NCBI RefSeq assembly: GCF_031877795.1
Contig: NW_027436632.1
Coordinates: forward strand, 306,001-370,000
Length of the DNA stretch: 64,000 nt
Direction: 5' to 3'
Origin: Strix aluco
Lineage: Eukaryota > Chordata > Aves > Strigiformes > Strigidae
Shown here: one piece after another, positions 1 to 11,554 of the stretch
How the letters are laid out: every line of letters starts with the position of its first letter
Position numbering within the stretch: position 1 is the first letter of the stretch
Notes under the pieces: generated by a model
Told to the model about the DNA's origin: nothing
The model's database searches: none
Seen by the model: only the letters and a program-made list of their open reading frames with translations
Made by a program: the position numbers and the translations under genes

Positions 1-3000
1 GGTGTGCAAGGGTCAGCAGGTGTGTATTGTATGAAAAAGGACCTGTCAGTCACACAGTGTGTTCCCTGGGTTTCGGTGAGAGCATTTCATGGGTAGAGCA
101 TTACACCAATGATCCTTCTCCCAGAGGCAGGGAAGGCGAATCACCGGGACACTGGTACCTGCCTAAAGTCACCAGAGAGTCCACTGGCAGGAGCTGCCTC
201 TGCATCTCATAAATCTCTTGTCCATTTTATGTCCACACAACCACAAGAAGACATTCGTATTGAATTATTTTCTTAAAAACTCTGGAAGTGCTGCTCTATT
301 GTTACAGGCATTGTATTTCAGAATGCTTTCAGGTGTTTTCAAGCGTTATAATTCTCCATATTCAGAGAAAAGAGGAAAAACGCAGACCCCTTTTTTTTTC
401 TTGCACCGAAAAAGGGTTTCACACCCAGATGCAAAATCCCCTCCCAAAGCAGATTTTACAGCTCAGTTATTAACCCCTGGAAAAGAATTCACACTGGGAG
501 TGCTGACAGTTCCCTAATTACAGAGATTCTAATAGAACCCGTAATAATAAGGTAGCACCCAAGTTCGCTGAGCTGCTGTGTCAGCTGTCGAACCCAAGCT
601 CACAGAAATCTCTGAGTGGAAATGTGGGGTGGTGCCATTCAGGGCTGGTTTGCATCTGCTGTTCTCGGTGAGCATGCCGGCTGATGTATGAAATGGTGTT
701 TTCCTGCCGTTAGGGCTGCCTGGCCTGCTGCTGGAGGTGTGTCTGAACACAGCTGAGGTTATCTCTGCGCCTTTGAAACGAAACCCAGTGCATTCTTAGA
801 CTAGATAAACACCAGTGTTATTCTGGGCAATTGAGGAAGGATTAGCAGTGTTAAAAATGTTAATTTTTCTTTTTCGTTAAAAAGATCCTTAAGGCTAACT
901 TCACTTTGAAGCAGCGGTATTTCAGTTACAGTGCAATAGTCTCCACAGCAACACTTGCCCACATGGGGTGGGAAACTGATACACCAGTGACCCAATTTTT
1001 CAAGGTCTGTCCACTTTCCATTCTGCTGTGTCATAAGCTAAAGATTTTTCCAACTTACTTTAGACTATAGAAACTAGTTAATGGAGTTGGACTTGGTGAG
1101 AGCAAGGGCCTTGAAGGGGCATTGCATGTGCAGTGCTGGAAGTTCCCCTGCGGAACAAATCCTGTCCCAGGTGAGCTGCCGTCCAGAAGTGAGCACTGGG
1201 TCACGCTGGGTGCTGTAGGCAGACCACAGTCTCTAGGAGCAGCTGATACTTGGACTTTTTTTCTGGGCTGTGAACACACTGCCAACACAACACCTGGTAG
1301 TGTCAAACCAAACATCTGAGCCTGGGTCCTTCTAAGAATTGACCTGATTGAGCTGTAACTGGTAGTCTGGTGTGCTGCGAGACTTCTGGAGTAGGAGAAA
1401 GATAGAAAGGGTTGCTGCTAAAAACAAACATCTTCTGTGCTTGATTTTTAAAACATACTTTCAATATGGGATGAAAAAGTACATTTTTAGAGTAATTTTG
1501 TGTAGTAAACAGGGCATTTGAGATAACGGTGATGATAGTGTTGATGTGTCTTCAGGAGCTAATCTTTAACATAACGGCTTCTCTGATGGCTGCTCAGACA
1601 ATCACATTGATCACTGAGTGCTGCTGAGACACAGACTGTGCTTCCAGCATTGATCCATGACAGCATGAGAATACTTTGGGTAAGTAGTCATGTATAAAAT
1701 TAACTGCAGTTTTATTTTTCAAGTGATGTAATGTCAGGAAAATTAAAGAAGTCTTCACCCATATCAAAAAAATCAGTTTTATTTCATATTTATTGATTAT
1801 AGTGTTTTAATCAGCATGACTTCATTTCTAAAAAATTAGCAAAATTGTATTGTTTTCCTGAAAGTAAGCAGTTAAGTACTAACTGAAACATAGTTAAATT
1901 TCTTTGGCTCTTAGAGCTGGAAGGAACAAGTTGTTTTTGCAGGTGGATTCATAAACATGGCTGTAATATCTAATAATGCAAAGTCTCTTTTCTTTTATGT
2001 TATAAATTAAGACAAATGCCAGGATCTGGTTTTGGTGCTACTGGATGTCCTCTCCTGCTAACATTCATTTGGGGGAAAAACGACTGGAAAATGCTGAATA
2101 AAGCTTGAAGGCCTGAAGCCATAGGCTGGGGCTCTCCCAGACAGCTGCTGCTTCAGCTGCAGCCAGTGAGAACCCTCCGCAGAGCCGCCTCGGAAGGGCC
2201 AGGCGCTGCCTTGGGCTGGCAGCCGTTTTTAGGCTGTTCTAAAAGCCGGTGGGAGAGCAGTGCTTACCCTGGAGTCCAGGCTGGGAGCGCTGTGTGCAGG
2301 TCATTGCTGCTGACCTAAATCCCAGCCCTGGGGTTCAGTGCTGTGCAGTGTGTGTGCTGCACAGCTCAGGGGGCAGCAGGCAGTCACTGCTAGTGCTTTG
2401 GGACTGGTACCACCAAAACTGCAGGTCAGGGGGAGACACGAAGGGAAAAGCTCTGCTGTGCCCTGCAGCCACTTACAGCTGCTGTACAGTTTTCTTACTG
2501 TTTCTGTTTGCCATGTCCTGATGGCTGTGGTAGTATGGTGTGTGCTATTTAAAGCTGACTGATAAACCAGAGCCAACCCAAGGTGTTGCAGGATCCCACT
2601 TCTCTTGTCCCTTAATCAGCAGACAAGCCATTGCCATAATGTGGTGGGACAAAATTTCTTGTCCTTTCATGTTGCATCACAGCGAGAACAATGCAAGAAT
2701 AGATCTCTGTCAATTTTTTCAGTACTTCAAGCTAAAATATCTCAGTTATTTTAAAATGTTCATTTTGAGATGTCAGTGATGATCCATGAGGCTGGGAAGA
2801 TTCTTAATTTATGAAACCAGTTTGGCTGTCACATCTCACTTTTCAAACTTAATGGATTCAAATTCCAAGTTATTTTTCCCTTGCATTCTGAGTCGCTCAT
2901 TTTATTTTGTTGATCTGTGATAGAGAAGGTGGCTGAAATAAAACTAGAAGAAAAAAAGCAAAAATTATTAATGTCCAGGTGATAAGGATATGTTCTTGCC

Positions 3001-6000
3001 CTTATCTCTTCTTCTCGACACCCCTCACCACCTTTAGCCTCACTTTTTTCTGCTTTCCATGCTTCCAGTTTGAAACTGGGTTTTTTATCTTTTTGGTCTG
3101 CATTTTCTTCCTGTTGCTCTTTGCTGTGCTCAGATCCTGGTTCTAAAGAGATGGTGAGTCTTATTTTCAGCACTCGATGACTGACAGTGGAATTTCTTTG
3201 ATGAGGCAGACTGTGCCTGTAGAGTCTGTTCTTTGGCTCTGGCACCAGTACAAGCTTTCCCAAGGGCTCGCTGTGCTGAAAGTGATGCTCATCTCTAGTC
3301 TAGACAAAACCTTGGCACCTTTGATTCATTTACTGTCTCTTTTACATTTCCTTCCCTGTATATCCAAACACTGATATTGCTTGGAGTCATGTTTAGAATA
3401 TTTAGTACAAGCAATTAGAGAGCTTTTTGGCTACTGTCTTTTTATTTTTAGAATCTCTGTGAGGCAGAGTGAGGGAGTTACCTCTGGGGAGTGCAGCCGT
3501 CAGCATGTGTTTTAGATTCCATCTGTGGCAGAACTGAATTTCTGCATGGCTCACCAGACCAACCTGCAGCCAGAGGACTGGCTCTGAAGAAATCCATGCT
3601 TTTGGTTCCTGAGGTCTTTGACTCAGTCCTGAGTATTCTGGCAGTCATAGACAGAACACTTCAGTGTTTTGTGGTGGGTCTTTTTGGTTTGTTTTGCCTT
3701 TTTTTCCGCACCAGGAGTGGGACAAATAAAAATGCTATTAAAGAAAAAGTACAAAAAACTTCAGTGCTGGTAGTGGGTCATTACCACAGGTAGTTACAAA
3801 CTGTACAACAGAAAGAAATTTGCTTGCTTTTGAAATGTGAACCATCTTCTAAATGTAATAAGGGCACAGAGAAGTACGCTGTGTTGAGAAGTGACCCTAC
3901 TTGTTTGGAGAGCAAAGCACGGAAAGGCAGCCCTGCAGCTGGGGGTCAGCTGGGACCCACTGAAGCCAGGAGCAGGCTGTTGGGTGCCTGCCGCGGGGGC
4001 TGCAGGAGCCGGTGGTGCCGGGGCCAATCCTCCAGCCCAGGGGGGCTCTTGCCAGAGCCAGCAGGTTCTGCGGAGGGCAGCGTGCCTGGGCAGCGAGCTC
4101 TGGCCCAGCACTGCTCTGCTCTGGGCAGGGGCAGCTGCTTTTGTAGGACAGTGTCACTGGCACAGAGACTCAGACGGGGCAGATGGCACTTGCTGGATGT
4201 TTTCCTGAGATTTCTGGCACAGCAGAAGTTGTCTCCAAGAGTCTGACAAAGTTGCCCGTGTAATCCGTTTGTGTTTGTCAGTGCAAGGAAAACAGATTTT
4301 TCAGTGTTTTTAATTTGCCTTTAAATAGAGAATAGGAAAAAAAGATCCTAACTCTGTATTTTTTTGTCAGACAACAGCTTAGAACCAGAGAAGAGATACT
4401 TATGAGTAAAATAAAACATTCAAATTACCTTAGTGGATCATTGGCAGCAAATTATGTTTCTGTGTTTAAAAACAATGACATATTTTGATTTTTAATTGGA
4501 ACTGGGCACGCAACTCCTTGAGGTTTTTTGAAAGCTTCACCATTCCCAAGTGCCACCTTCAGAGATGTACACATTACAGAACAGGTTAAACTGCCCCTTC
4601 AGTTTTCTGCTTGAAATGTGTCATAACAGTTCAGTTTATTTTGTTCAAAACCTGTAAATATAAAGGTTGTGATGGTAAGTAACAGAGCTTTGTCTCTCTG
4701 CCAAAAAGGCACTCAGTAGCATCTTGCATTGTCACTACAGATTTTGGACATAATAAAAAAGTAAGCAGTACTAATAATGACCATAGCAAAAACTGATCAA
4801 TAACACCACTCTATAGATATCCTAATAGCAATTAAAGTGGGAAGTTCATGGTAGTTTTTAATTTTGCAAGGGAAAAAGACTCACTGAGTAAATGCTCGCT
4901 ATTCCTCTGTGAAACTTCTTGTGAAGGGAGAGCAGCACGAGCCAGAACTGTGGCCTGATTTCACATGTACATCCAACTTCCATCGTGGCTTCGAAGTGTA
5001 GAACGGAGAGTCACATGCAGCTGGTTTCTCCATAGCTAGAAAAGTTAGAAACAGAGGGATTTCTGTATTTTCAGAATGACCTCTTGTACTAAGCTACACA
5101 TTTTCCCCAAAGCATTGTTTAATAAATCTGACACACTAATGGAGTAACTTAAGGTCTGCAGGGAAATGAAATAAAACTTGTCATCTTTTAAACTCTTTTA
5201 ACCCTGATCTACAGCTTCTGAAAGAGCACTGGGCACGGGGGAAACGGATTTTTGTGGGCTTTGCAGTGAAAGAATAGGTAGCATTATCAAATGAAAAGAG
5301 CGTGTTTGTGTTGGTCAAAAATAACCATTGCATGCTTGTGGCTAGGCGTGTTCTTAGGAGGATTGATGCTTAAGTCACTGAAAGGAAGGAGAAGAAGAAG
5401 TAATGACTAGAGAAGAAGTTAGTATTAAATTGGAATGAAACTAAACAGAAATCATAGGCTACTATAAAGTTAGTCCTCCAGCATTCTGGAAAAGTCCTAC
5501 TAAACTGAGAGTCCGAGTCCTGTTTCTGTTCTGTTATTTATGTAAGTGAATGGTGTATCTTAATCCAATTTTAAATGAGGGAAGAAACCTCCAGAACTGC
5601 TACCAATTTAACTTTATCTTGAAAGTCTTAGTGTGTTTTACCTGAAAAGTTGAGTTGCGAAGGAGCCTGGCTGGTGAGCTGCAGGAGGCGTGTAACACTA
5701 GCTTCTGGCTGTGCGTCCTTCAGAACGTGTTTAAAACGTGTCTGAGATACAGATGATTGGCCCGTGCTGTGTATTCTCAGTGGGTCAAGGAAAATACTGT
5801 TTCCTGAGCAAATTAGTATTTTTGGCTCTTTTTTTGGTGTGAAGAGAGGTGAAGGACTGCTATGTTCCAATGCTGGGTATAAGTTAGATTCCTTTCTGGC
5901 TGACACAGATTTTATTAATGACACGTACTTGTAAATCCTGTTCGGGTAAATGGAGCAGTTAGAAGATCAGCATCACAGAACATCACAGCCATCATTTAGA

Positions 6001-6450
6001 TGCCAAGAGGTTTTTCCTTCATAAATAGACAAGAAGGGCAAAAGAGCAGTCCGGGGTCATGAAAGAATACTTGGAGTGATACGCGTTCATATGGTTATCA
6101 TGGAGCAGTTAGGATCACAGTCTGTATCTCAGTTTCCTGCTCTTTCATAATTACAGTGTGACGTTTAGTTACAAATCCTTATTCATATTGGTATGCTCAG
6201 CCATCGTTTACTGAAAGAACCAGGACAGTAATTAAATCAGGCACACTGCCTTTCTTTTCTCCTTTGATTTTATATGTACATTGAAATGAAATGTCTTTTT
6301 TAATAATAATATCTGCAAGCAGAAAATAAATGTAATCATAATCATTGTGACAAATCAAAGCATACCATCCTATTTAAAGCAATTCTGCATTTTTAGATGG
6401 CAAGGGTTAAGTAGGGTGCCAAGTGCTGCTTTTCTGTCCTGCTTTGTGAG
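1..6450. other. Non-coding stretch, no recognisable gene
   Basis: Mixed AT-rich, intron- or intergenic-like DNA. Only short open frames on both strands, none matching a protein family I know. The best-looking is on the minus strand at 2829-3263 (charged, Lys/Glu-rich, including KIRLTISLEPGSEH), but it has no convincing exon structure. No RNA gene or known repeat family was recognised. Confidence 0.6.
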
Positions 6451-6717
6451 TGTACCGGGTCTGGCTGAGCCAGAATTGGTTTTCCCCTGTAGCAGCCCTC
6501 ATGGTGCTGTGTTTTATGTTGGGAGCTGGCAGGGTGTTGATAGCACACTGGTGTTGTGGCTACTGCTGAGTGGTGCTTACACAGCACCAAGGCTCTTTCT
6601 GACATTTCCCCCCCCCACAGTGGGACGGGGTGGGCAAGATCTTGGGAGGGGACACAACCAGGACAGCTGACCCGAACTGACCAAAGGGATATTCCAGACC
6701 ATATGACGTCTGCTCAG

Positions 6718-6723
6718 TATAAA
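6718..6723 (+). promoter_or_regulatory. TATA box of the ERVL LTR
   Basis: TATAAA in the context CTCAGTATAAAGCTGGG, 118 bases upstream of the LTR polyadenylation signal. This is the expected U3 position. Confidence 0.65.
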
Positions 6724-6840
6724 GCTGGGAGAAAGGAGGAAGGGGGTGGGGTCACCCTTGGTCCTCCGAGGCAACCACTACGCGTATCAGAGCCCTGCTT
6801 CCTGAGAAGGCTCGACATCGCCTGTTAATGGGAAGTAGAG

Positions 6841-6846
6841 AATAAA
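6841..6846 (+). terminator. Polyadenylation signal of the ERVL LTR
   Basis: AATAAA followed by a T-rich stretch, downstream of the LTR TATA box. Consistent with the R region. Confidence 0.6.
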
Positions 6847-7069
6847 TCTGTTTTCCTTTTTTTGCTTCCGCACGCGGACCTTTGCTTCGCTTTGCTTATA
6901 TTAAAACTGCTGTTGTTTTACCCACAAGGGTTGGGGTTTTTTTTTCCTTTCTTATTTTCTTTCCCGTCTTTGCCCTGTTGAGAAAAAAAGGGGAAGGGGG
7001 GGGGGAAGTGATAGAGCGACTTGGTGGGTACCTGGCATTTAGCCAAGGTCAAACCACCAGAGTCTTTTT

Positions 7070-7087
7070 TGGCGCCCAACGTGGGGC
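7070..7087 (+). other. Retroviral primer-binding site, tRNA-Lys(1,2) type
   Basis: TGGCGCCCAACGTGGGGC is the 18-base complement of the tRNA-Lys(1,2) 3' end, as used by spumaviruses and Mason-Pfizer-type viruses. It sits about ten bases after the LTR end and 122 bases before the gag start codon. Confidence 0.85.
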
Positions 7088-7209
7088 GGGACAACGGCAG
7101 TTTATATTAATTGTGCTATAGCTATAGCAGTTAGTAAGCGACAAGCTCTTGTGCTGGTCACGGGTTTGTTTATTGCTCTGCTTTTCTTTATTTTGCTAAG
7201 CTCGGGAAC

Positions 7210-8796
7210 ATGCTGGAAGAAATTGGGAACATCATGAGTGGTTTTATTCTGCAAGCTCCTGAAGTACTTATTAATTCTTATGTTAGCTCTTTGATACTGT
7301 TCATTGATGCTATTTGCCTATTGTGGGCTGTGTGGAGCTCATTAGGTTTTTGGTGTAAGAGAAGGCAAATTTTGGGTGAGAGAATACCAAAATGTGCCCT
7401 GAGGCGGCCTGTCCCTGGGTGGCAGGGGGAGTGGAAGGATTTGGGCAGATTCCTAGGACGGTTATCACCTCCTGTAGCCTGGGATCTTACCCCTGAACAG
7501 GCAAGCAACCCCGCAAAATTGACACAACACCTGATAGAAGGGTGCCTTGTCTATCCCGATGAAAATCAGCAACTCCTAGCGCTGTACTGGGGCCTGGCCT
7601 GTGCTTATCGAGCTGCAGTTCAGTGCTCTCAAAGGACTGTGGTGGAGATGGGGACTCAAACAAAAACAATAACAGCAGAGATTGCCCCAGTAGTAAAAAA
7701 GAAACAGTGGACAAGGAGAACAACAGGTCCATACCCTCAATTAATAAGGGATGAAAAAGAAGAGGAAGAAGCGGGTCCTTCAGCAAAGGGGTCAGAAGAG
7801 GGAATAACAGAGCTCAAACAGGAGGCAGAAACTACCCGGTCCCTGACATCATCAGAACTGCGAGATCTGCGGAAAGACTATAGCCGCCAGCCGGGTGAGC
7901 GGATTGCTGCCTGGCTGCTTCAATGCTGGGATAATGGGGCTGATGCTCAGCAGCTGGAAGGTAAGGAAGCCCAACAGCTGGGTTCCCTTGCTAGAGATCG
8001 AGGAATTGAAAGGGGAATTGGAAAAGAAACAGGAATTTGCAGTCTGTTGAGACGGTTCCTTTCAAGTGTTAAAGTAAGATATCCCTTCAAGGAAGATCTT
8101 ACGGACAACTCCCCAGGGAAGTGGACTACTGCAGATGAAGGTGTGCAGTACCTGAGAGAATTAGCAGTGCTGGAAGTCATCTATGGTGATCCAGATAATG
8201 ATGAAGCCCCTAAAAATCCAGAGGATGTCCTGTGCACACGGGCCATGTGGAGGAAGGTGATTAAAGGTGCACCATCCTCGTATTCTGTGGGCTTGGCTGC
8301 GATGTACTATCCAGAAATGGATGTGGGAGAAGGACTAAGATGTACGCCAACTGTGGAGGCAGTCTCTTCCTGGCTTCAGAACTTTGAAGAGAGTCTTGGT
8401 ACCTCCTCATCTCTACGGGCGAGTGCCTTAAATGTCAGGAGCACCCCAAGAAATCAGTTCTCTTCCACCCCAGTCAGAGGGAAAGGGAAACCTAGGCGCA
8501 TGACACATGGCGAACTTTGGTTCTTCCTGCGTGACCAGGAGGAGGACATGAGGAAGTGGGATGGTCAACTCACCTTCAAGTTGGAAGCTCGTGTACATGA
8601 ATTGCGAGGAAAGACCCCTGCCAAGAAGACATCCAAGAAGGTTGTTAATGTAGCTGGTGTGAAACCGCAAGAAAGTAATCAGCGATCTCCCAGATACAGG
8701 AAGACTGAGATCACCTCCCTTGGCCCTGATGAAGGAGTCTCCGGCCTGGCACGGCAAGGGTCAGACAGCGAATACTCTGACCAAGAACAGGAATAG
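7210..8796 (+). CDS. gag: ERVL Gag polyprotein, open over 528 codons
   Basis: A single uninterrupted frame from an ATG 122 bases after the primer site to a TAG. The N-terminal part has a hydrophobic stretch near residues 20-45 (SSLILFIDAICLLWAVW). The middle is acidic and Glu/Lys-rich (about residues 175-215). The C-terminal part is basic and Ser/Glu-rich and ends SDSEYSDQEQE. No CCHC zinc knuckle is visible, which fits the ERVL/spuma-like lineage. The TAG is in frame with the protease region behind it, an arrangement known from class III elements in which pol is reached by stop-codon suppression. An intact gag next to a broken pol is notable. Whether it is expressed cannot be judged from sequence. 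Confidence 0.82.
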   Translation: MLEEIGNIMSGFILQAPEVLINSYVSSLILFIDAICLLWAVWSSLGFWCKRRQILGERIPKCALRRPVPGWQGEWKDLGRFLGRLSPPVAWDLTPEQASNPAKLTQHLIEGCLVYPDENQQLLALYWGLACAYRAAVQCSQRTVVEMGTQTKTITAEIAPVVKKKQWTRRTTGPYPQLIRDEKEEEEAGPSAKGSEEGITELKQEAETTRSLTSSELRDLRKDYSRQPGERIAAWLLQCWDNGADAQQLEGKEAQQLGSLARDRGIERGIGKETGICSLLRRFLSSVKVRYPFKEDLTDNSPGKWTTADEGVQYLRELAVLEVIYGDPDNDEAPKNPEDVLCTRAMWRKVIKGAPSSYSVGLAAMYYPEMDVGEGLRCTPTVEAVSSWLQNFEESLGTSSSLRASALNVRSTPRNQFSSTPVRGKGKPRRMTHGELWFFLRDQEEDMRKWDGQLTFKLEARVHELRGKTPAKKTSKKVVNVAGVKPQESNQRSPRYRKTEITSLGPDEGVSGLARQGSDSEYSDQEQE

Positions 8797-9300
8797 AGGG
8801 CCCCTGCCTCCAGCCAGGAGGAGGAAAGGGATGATCGGGTGTATTGGACAGTGTGGATTCGATGGCCTGGCACATCAAATCCACAGAAGTACCAGGCTTT
8901 AATCGACACCAGGGCACAGTGTACATTAATGCCATCAGGTTATAGAGGGGCAGAACCTATCTGGATCTCAGGAGTGACAGGTGGATATCAAGAACTGTCA
9001 GTACTGGAAGCCGAGGTTAGCTTGACCGGGGACGAGTGGGAAAAACGTCCCATTGTAACTGGCCCAGAAGCCCCTTGTATCTTGGGCATTGACTACCTCA
9101 AGAGGGGGTATTTCAAAGACCCAAAAGGATACCGATGGGCTTTTGGTGTGGCCAGTGTGAACACAGAGAAAGTCAAACAGTTGTCTAATCTGCCTGGCCT
9201 CTCGGAAGATCCTTTTGTTGTAGGACTGTTGCGAGTTGAAGAACAACAGGTGCCAATTGCTACGAGGACCATGCACCAACGGCAGTATCGCACGAACTGA
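8797..9300 (+). pseudogene. pro: ERVL protease region, inactivated
   Basis: Continues in the gag frame after the TAG. The aspartic protease active-site motif is visible at 8905-8916, but its third position is Arg (D-T-R-A) instead of the Gly normally required next to the catalytic Asp. Downstream landmarks are SGVTGGYQE and CILGIDYLKRGYF. The frame is cut by an in-frame TGA at 9298-9300 at the junction with reverse transcriptase. Both the active-site change and the stop predict no functional protease. Confidence 0.8.
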
Positions 9301-9948
9301 GACTCTCTGGCTCCCATCCAAGAACTGATCCGTCAACTGGAGACCCAAGGTGTCATCAGTAAGACACATTCGCCTTTTAATAGCCCAATATGGCCAGTGC
9401 GAAAGTCTGACGGAGGGTGGAGGTTGACAGCAGACTATCATGGCCTGAACGAAGTGACGCCACCACTGAGTGCTGCTGTACCAGATATGTTAGAGCTCCA
9501 ATATGAACTGGAGTCAAAGGCAGCCAAGTGGTACACCACAATCGACATCGCCAATGCATTCTTTTCAATTCCTTTGGCAGAAGAGTGCAGGCCACAGTTT
9601 GCTTTCACGTGGAGGGGTGTCCAATATACCTGGAATCAACTGCCCCAGGGGTGGAAGCACAGCCCCACTATTTGTCATGGCCTAATTCAAACTGCACTGG
9701 AAAAGGGTGATGCCCCTGAACATCTACAGTACATCGATGACATCATTGTGTGGGGCAACAAGGCAGAAGAAGTGTTCAAGAAAGGACGAAAAGTAATTGA
9801 GATTCTTCTGAGAGCTGGGTTTGCCATAAAGAAAAGCAAGATCAAGGGACCAGCACAGGAGATTCAGTTCTTGGGAATAAAATGGCAAGATGGACGCCAC
9901 AGGGTTAATTCTACTCAAAATTATGCCTCCTCAGAGTGCTATGAGTGA
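9301..9948 (+). pseudogene. pol: ERVL reverse transcriptase, fingers and palm only
   Basis: Same frame as gag and protease, following the TGA at 9298-9300. Recognisable RT blocks are GGWRLTADYHGLNEVTPP, TTIDIANAFFSIPL with the first catalytic Asp, LPQGWKHSPTICHG, and the catalytic YIDD at 9730-9741, then FLGIKWQDG. After about 9900 the reading frame no longer looks like RT and it ends at a TGA at 9946-9948. A neighbouring frame around 9905-9945 looks more RT-like, which suggests a frameshift right at the truncation. Thumb, RNase H and integrase are absent. Confidence 0.85.
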
Positions 9949-11202
9949 TAGTTTCTTGGTGCTTGAGGCTATAGCCAGAAAACTTGAGGTGTAGCAGGTA
10001 AGTCTCCCTTTGTTTGTAAGTGGGAATGGTGTCGGGCTGTCATTGTCACTTGATGTATTTTCTTTCTTGGTAACAGGCAGATGCTGGAATAAGCCCGCAT
10101 GTTTTCCCCTCAGCTCGTCCAGGCTCAGCCACTAAAGATGCTGGAGCAGGGATGAGGCGGTCAGGCTCCTGTGAACGGTGACTGCTTCCAGTCCTTGTGT
10201 GGTACCATGTCTGCTGCCTCCCGCCATGGTTCCCAAGGGACACACGGCTCATTCTGTAGTGCTGTTACTTCCTTTAAGGATCTGTTCCTAAGATAATTCT
10301 TCAGTTCCCTTTCTCTTATTTTTCAGTTATTATTCCTTATTCTCATTGTTCTTTTACAGGGCTGTGTCAAACTATACAAAACCCATTACTGTTGTATGGT
10401 TTTACAAAATATTTTTTCAGCTACATTTGAATTTTATTCTTTCCTTCTACCATTTGTTTGTGGTCTAATTTTTTTTAATGGCAGGGTAATATTTCTTGAT
10501 GTATTAACAGTCCTCCTCTAACCAGTCAGAGTAGCGCATATTCATTTTGTTGTAACGCTTTTGCTCTGCTTCCTTAATTTTTTTGTTTTTGATTGTATTT
10601 TAATCCCTTTCCCTTTGTCCCGCTTTTGATGTTATTTAAATTTTGAGCTGTCCGTTGTAAACAGTTGTCTATTATGTTGTTAGTCTTTTGTTTTTGGGGA
10701 GCTGTAATGGATTATTTATGCCTCCTATGTATCTCTGGGACTCTCTGCTTCTACTTTTTCCACAGAAGTAGATTTGAATTCTGTTTTCACTTATTTCTGA
10801 ATTATTTTCCCCACATGTACTTGAAATCCAAGAGGCTCAAAGTCTTCTGTTGTATGGGTTCAATGACAGTACAGTATCTCTTGGTCAGCAACCTTTGTTA
10901 CTTTTCAATTCCATACCTTTCTCTATTAGTAAGAGGTTATTTAGAATTTATTTTCCTTTTTATGGATTTACCATACTTATATTCTGCAACTCCCCCTTCA
11001 GCCATAGATTCTTTCAGTATTAGCCTTTTTATTAAAGAAACTGAAAGCTTAGAATTCAGCTAGCGATTGTGAACATGTAAACTCTGATTTGAATTTTTGG
11101 TTCTTCTGTAGGTTTGTGAAATCTTGGATCAAATTGCTAAACTTGTCAGAGGGTGCTATGCAAGTTGAGCACAAACTAAAGCACTTTGAATTCAGACGAT
11201 CT
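9949..11202. other. Non-coding stretch between ERVL remnant and HDAC11-like exon
   Basis: Mostly T-rich sequence with no convincing exon or known repeat. It includes the 3' breakpoint of the ERVL element at its left edge. If the exon at 11555 belongs to a transcribed gene, this is part of its last intron. Confidence 0.5.
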
Positions 11203-11246
11203 TTCTTAGTCTCAATTCCTCACCTGTAAAATAGGGTGAGTATTTC
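11203..11246 (+). repeat. Possible old MIR-type SINE fragment
   Basis: The stretch around 11215-11240 (CTCACCTGTAAAATAGGGTG with upstream CTTAGTCTCAATT) resembles the conserved MIR segment that reads roughly 'cctcatctgtaaaatggg'. The match is short and the rest of the element is not evident. Confidence 0.35.
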
Positions 11247-11554
11247 TAAACTTTGTAGTCAGACTTTATGGCTTTTAAGCAAGAATTCTTCTAGGAATTT
11301 ATACTAGATTTATACATCTGTTGTGTCCTCTAAAACCAATTCAGGGATTTTTGATTTGCTGATTTTCCCTTTTTTTTTAATGATTGTGCATGTAAATCTG
11401 CTAACAGGACTTCTAAATGATTTTTTTATTTGCCTTGTAAAATGTAGGGCTTAATCCGTTATCAAGCGTTCAGTACATATTTGTAAACTACAGGCTAGAA
11501 CTAAAATACTGTATTTGTATCACTACTTTTTTTTTAACTGTTGTAAATTCACAG

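Larger units (their letters stand above)
6451..7060 (+). repeat. 5' LTR of the ERVL element
   Basis: Begins TGTACCGGGTCTGGC and runs to about 7060, just before the primer-binding site. It holds a TATAAA box at 6718-6723 and AATAAA at 6841-6846, in the order and spacing expected of U3-R-U5. C- and G-homopolymers occur at about 6610 and 6996. The 3' end is approximate by a few bases because no second LTR is present for comparison. Confidence 0.8.
6451..9948 (+). mobile_element. ERVL-type endogenous retrovirus, 3'-truncated
   Basis: Provirus with one LTR at its 5' end, a primer-binding site, a long gag frame, a protease region and the first half of reverse transcriptase. Everything downstream (rest of RT, RNase H, integrase, 3' LTR) is missing. 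The class is inferred from the protease surroundings (LIDTRAQCTLMPSGY), the RT palm sequence YIDDIIVWG, the absence of zinc knuckles in gag and the absence of env. Gag, protease and RT lie in one reading frame broken only by stop codons at 8794-8796 and 9298-9300. Homology fades just before 9948, where a frame change may also occur. The exact 3' breakpoint and target-site duplication could not be determined. Confidence 0.88.
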
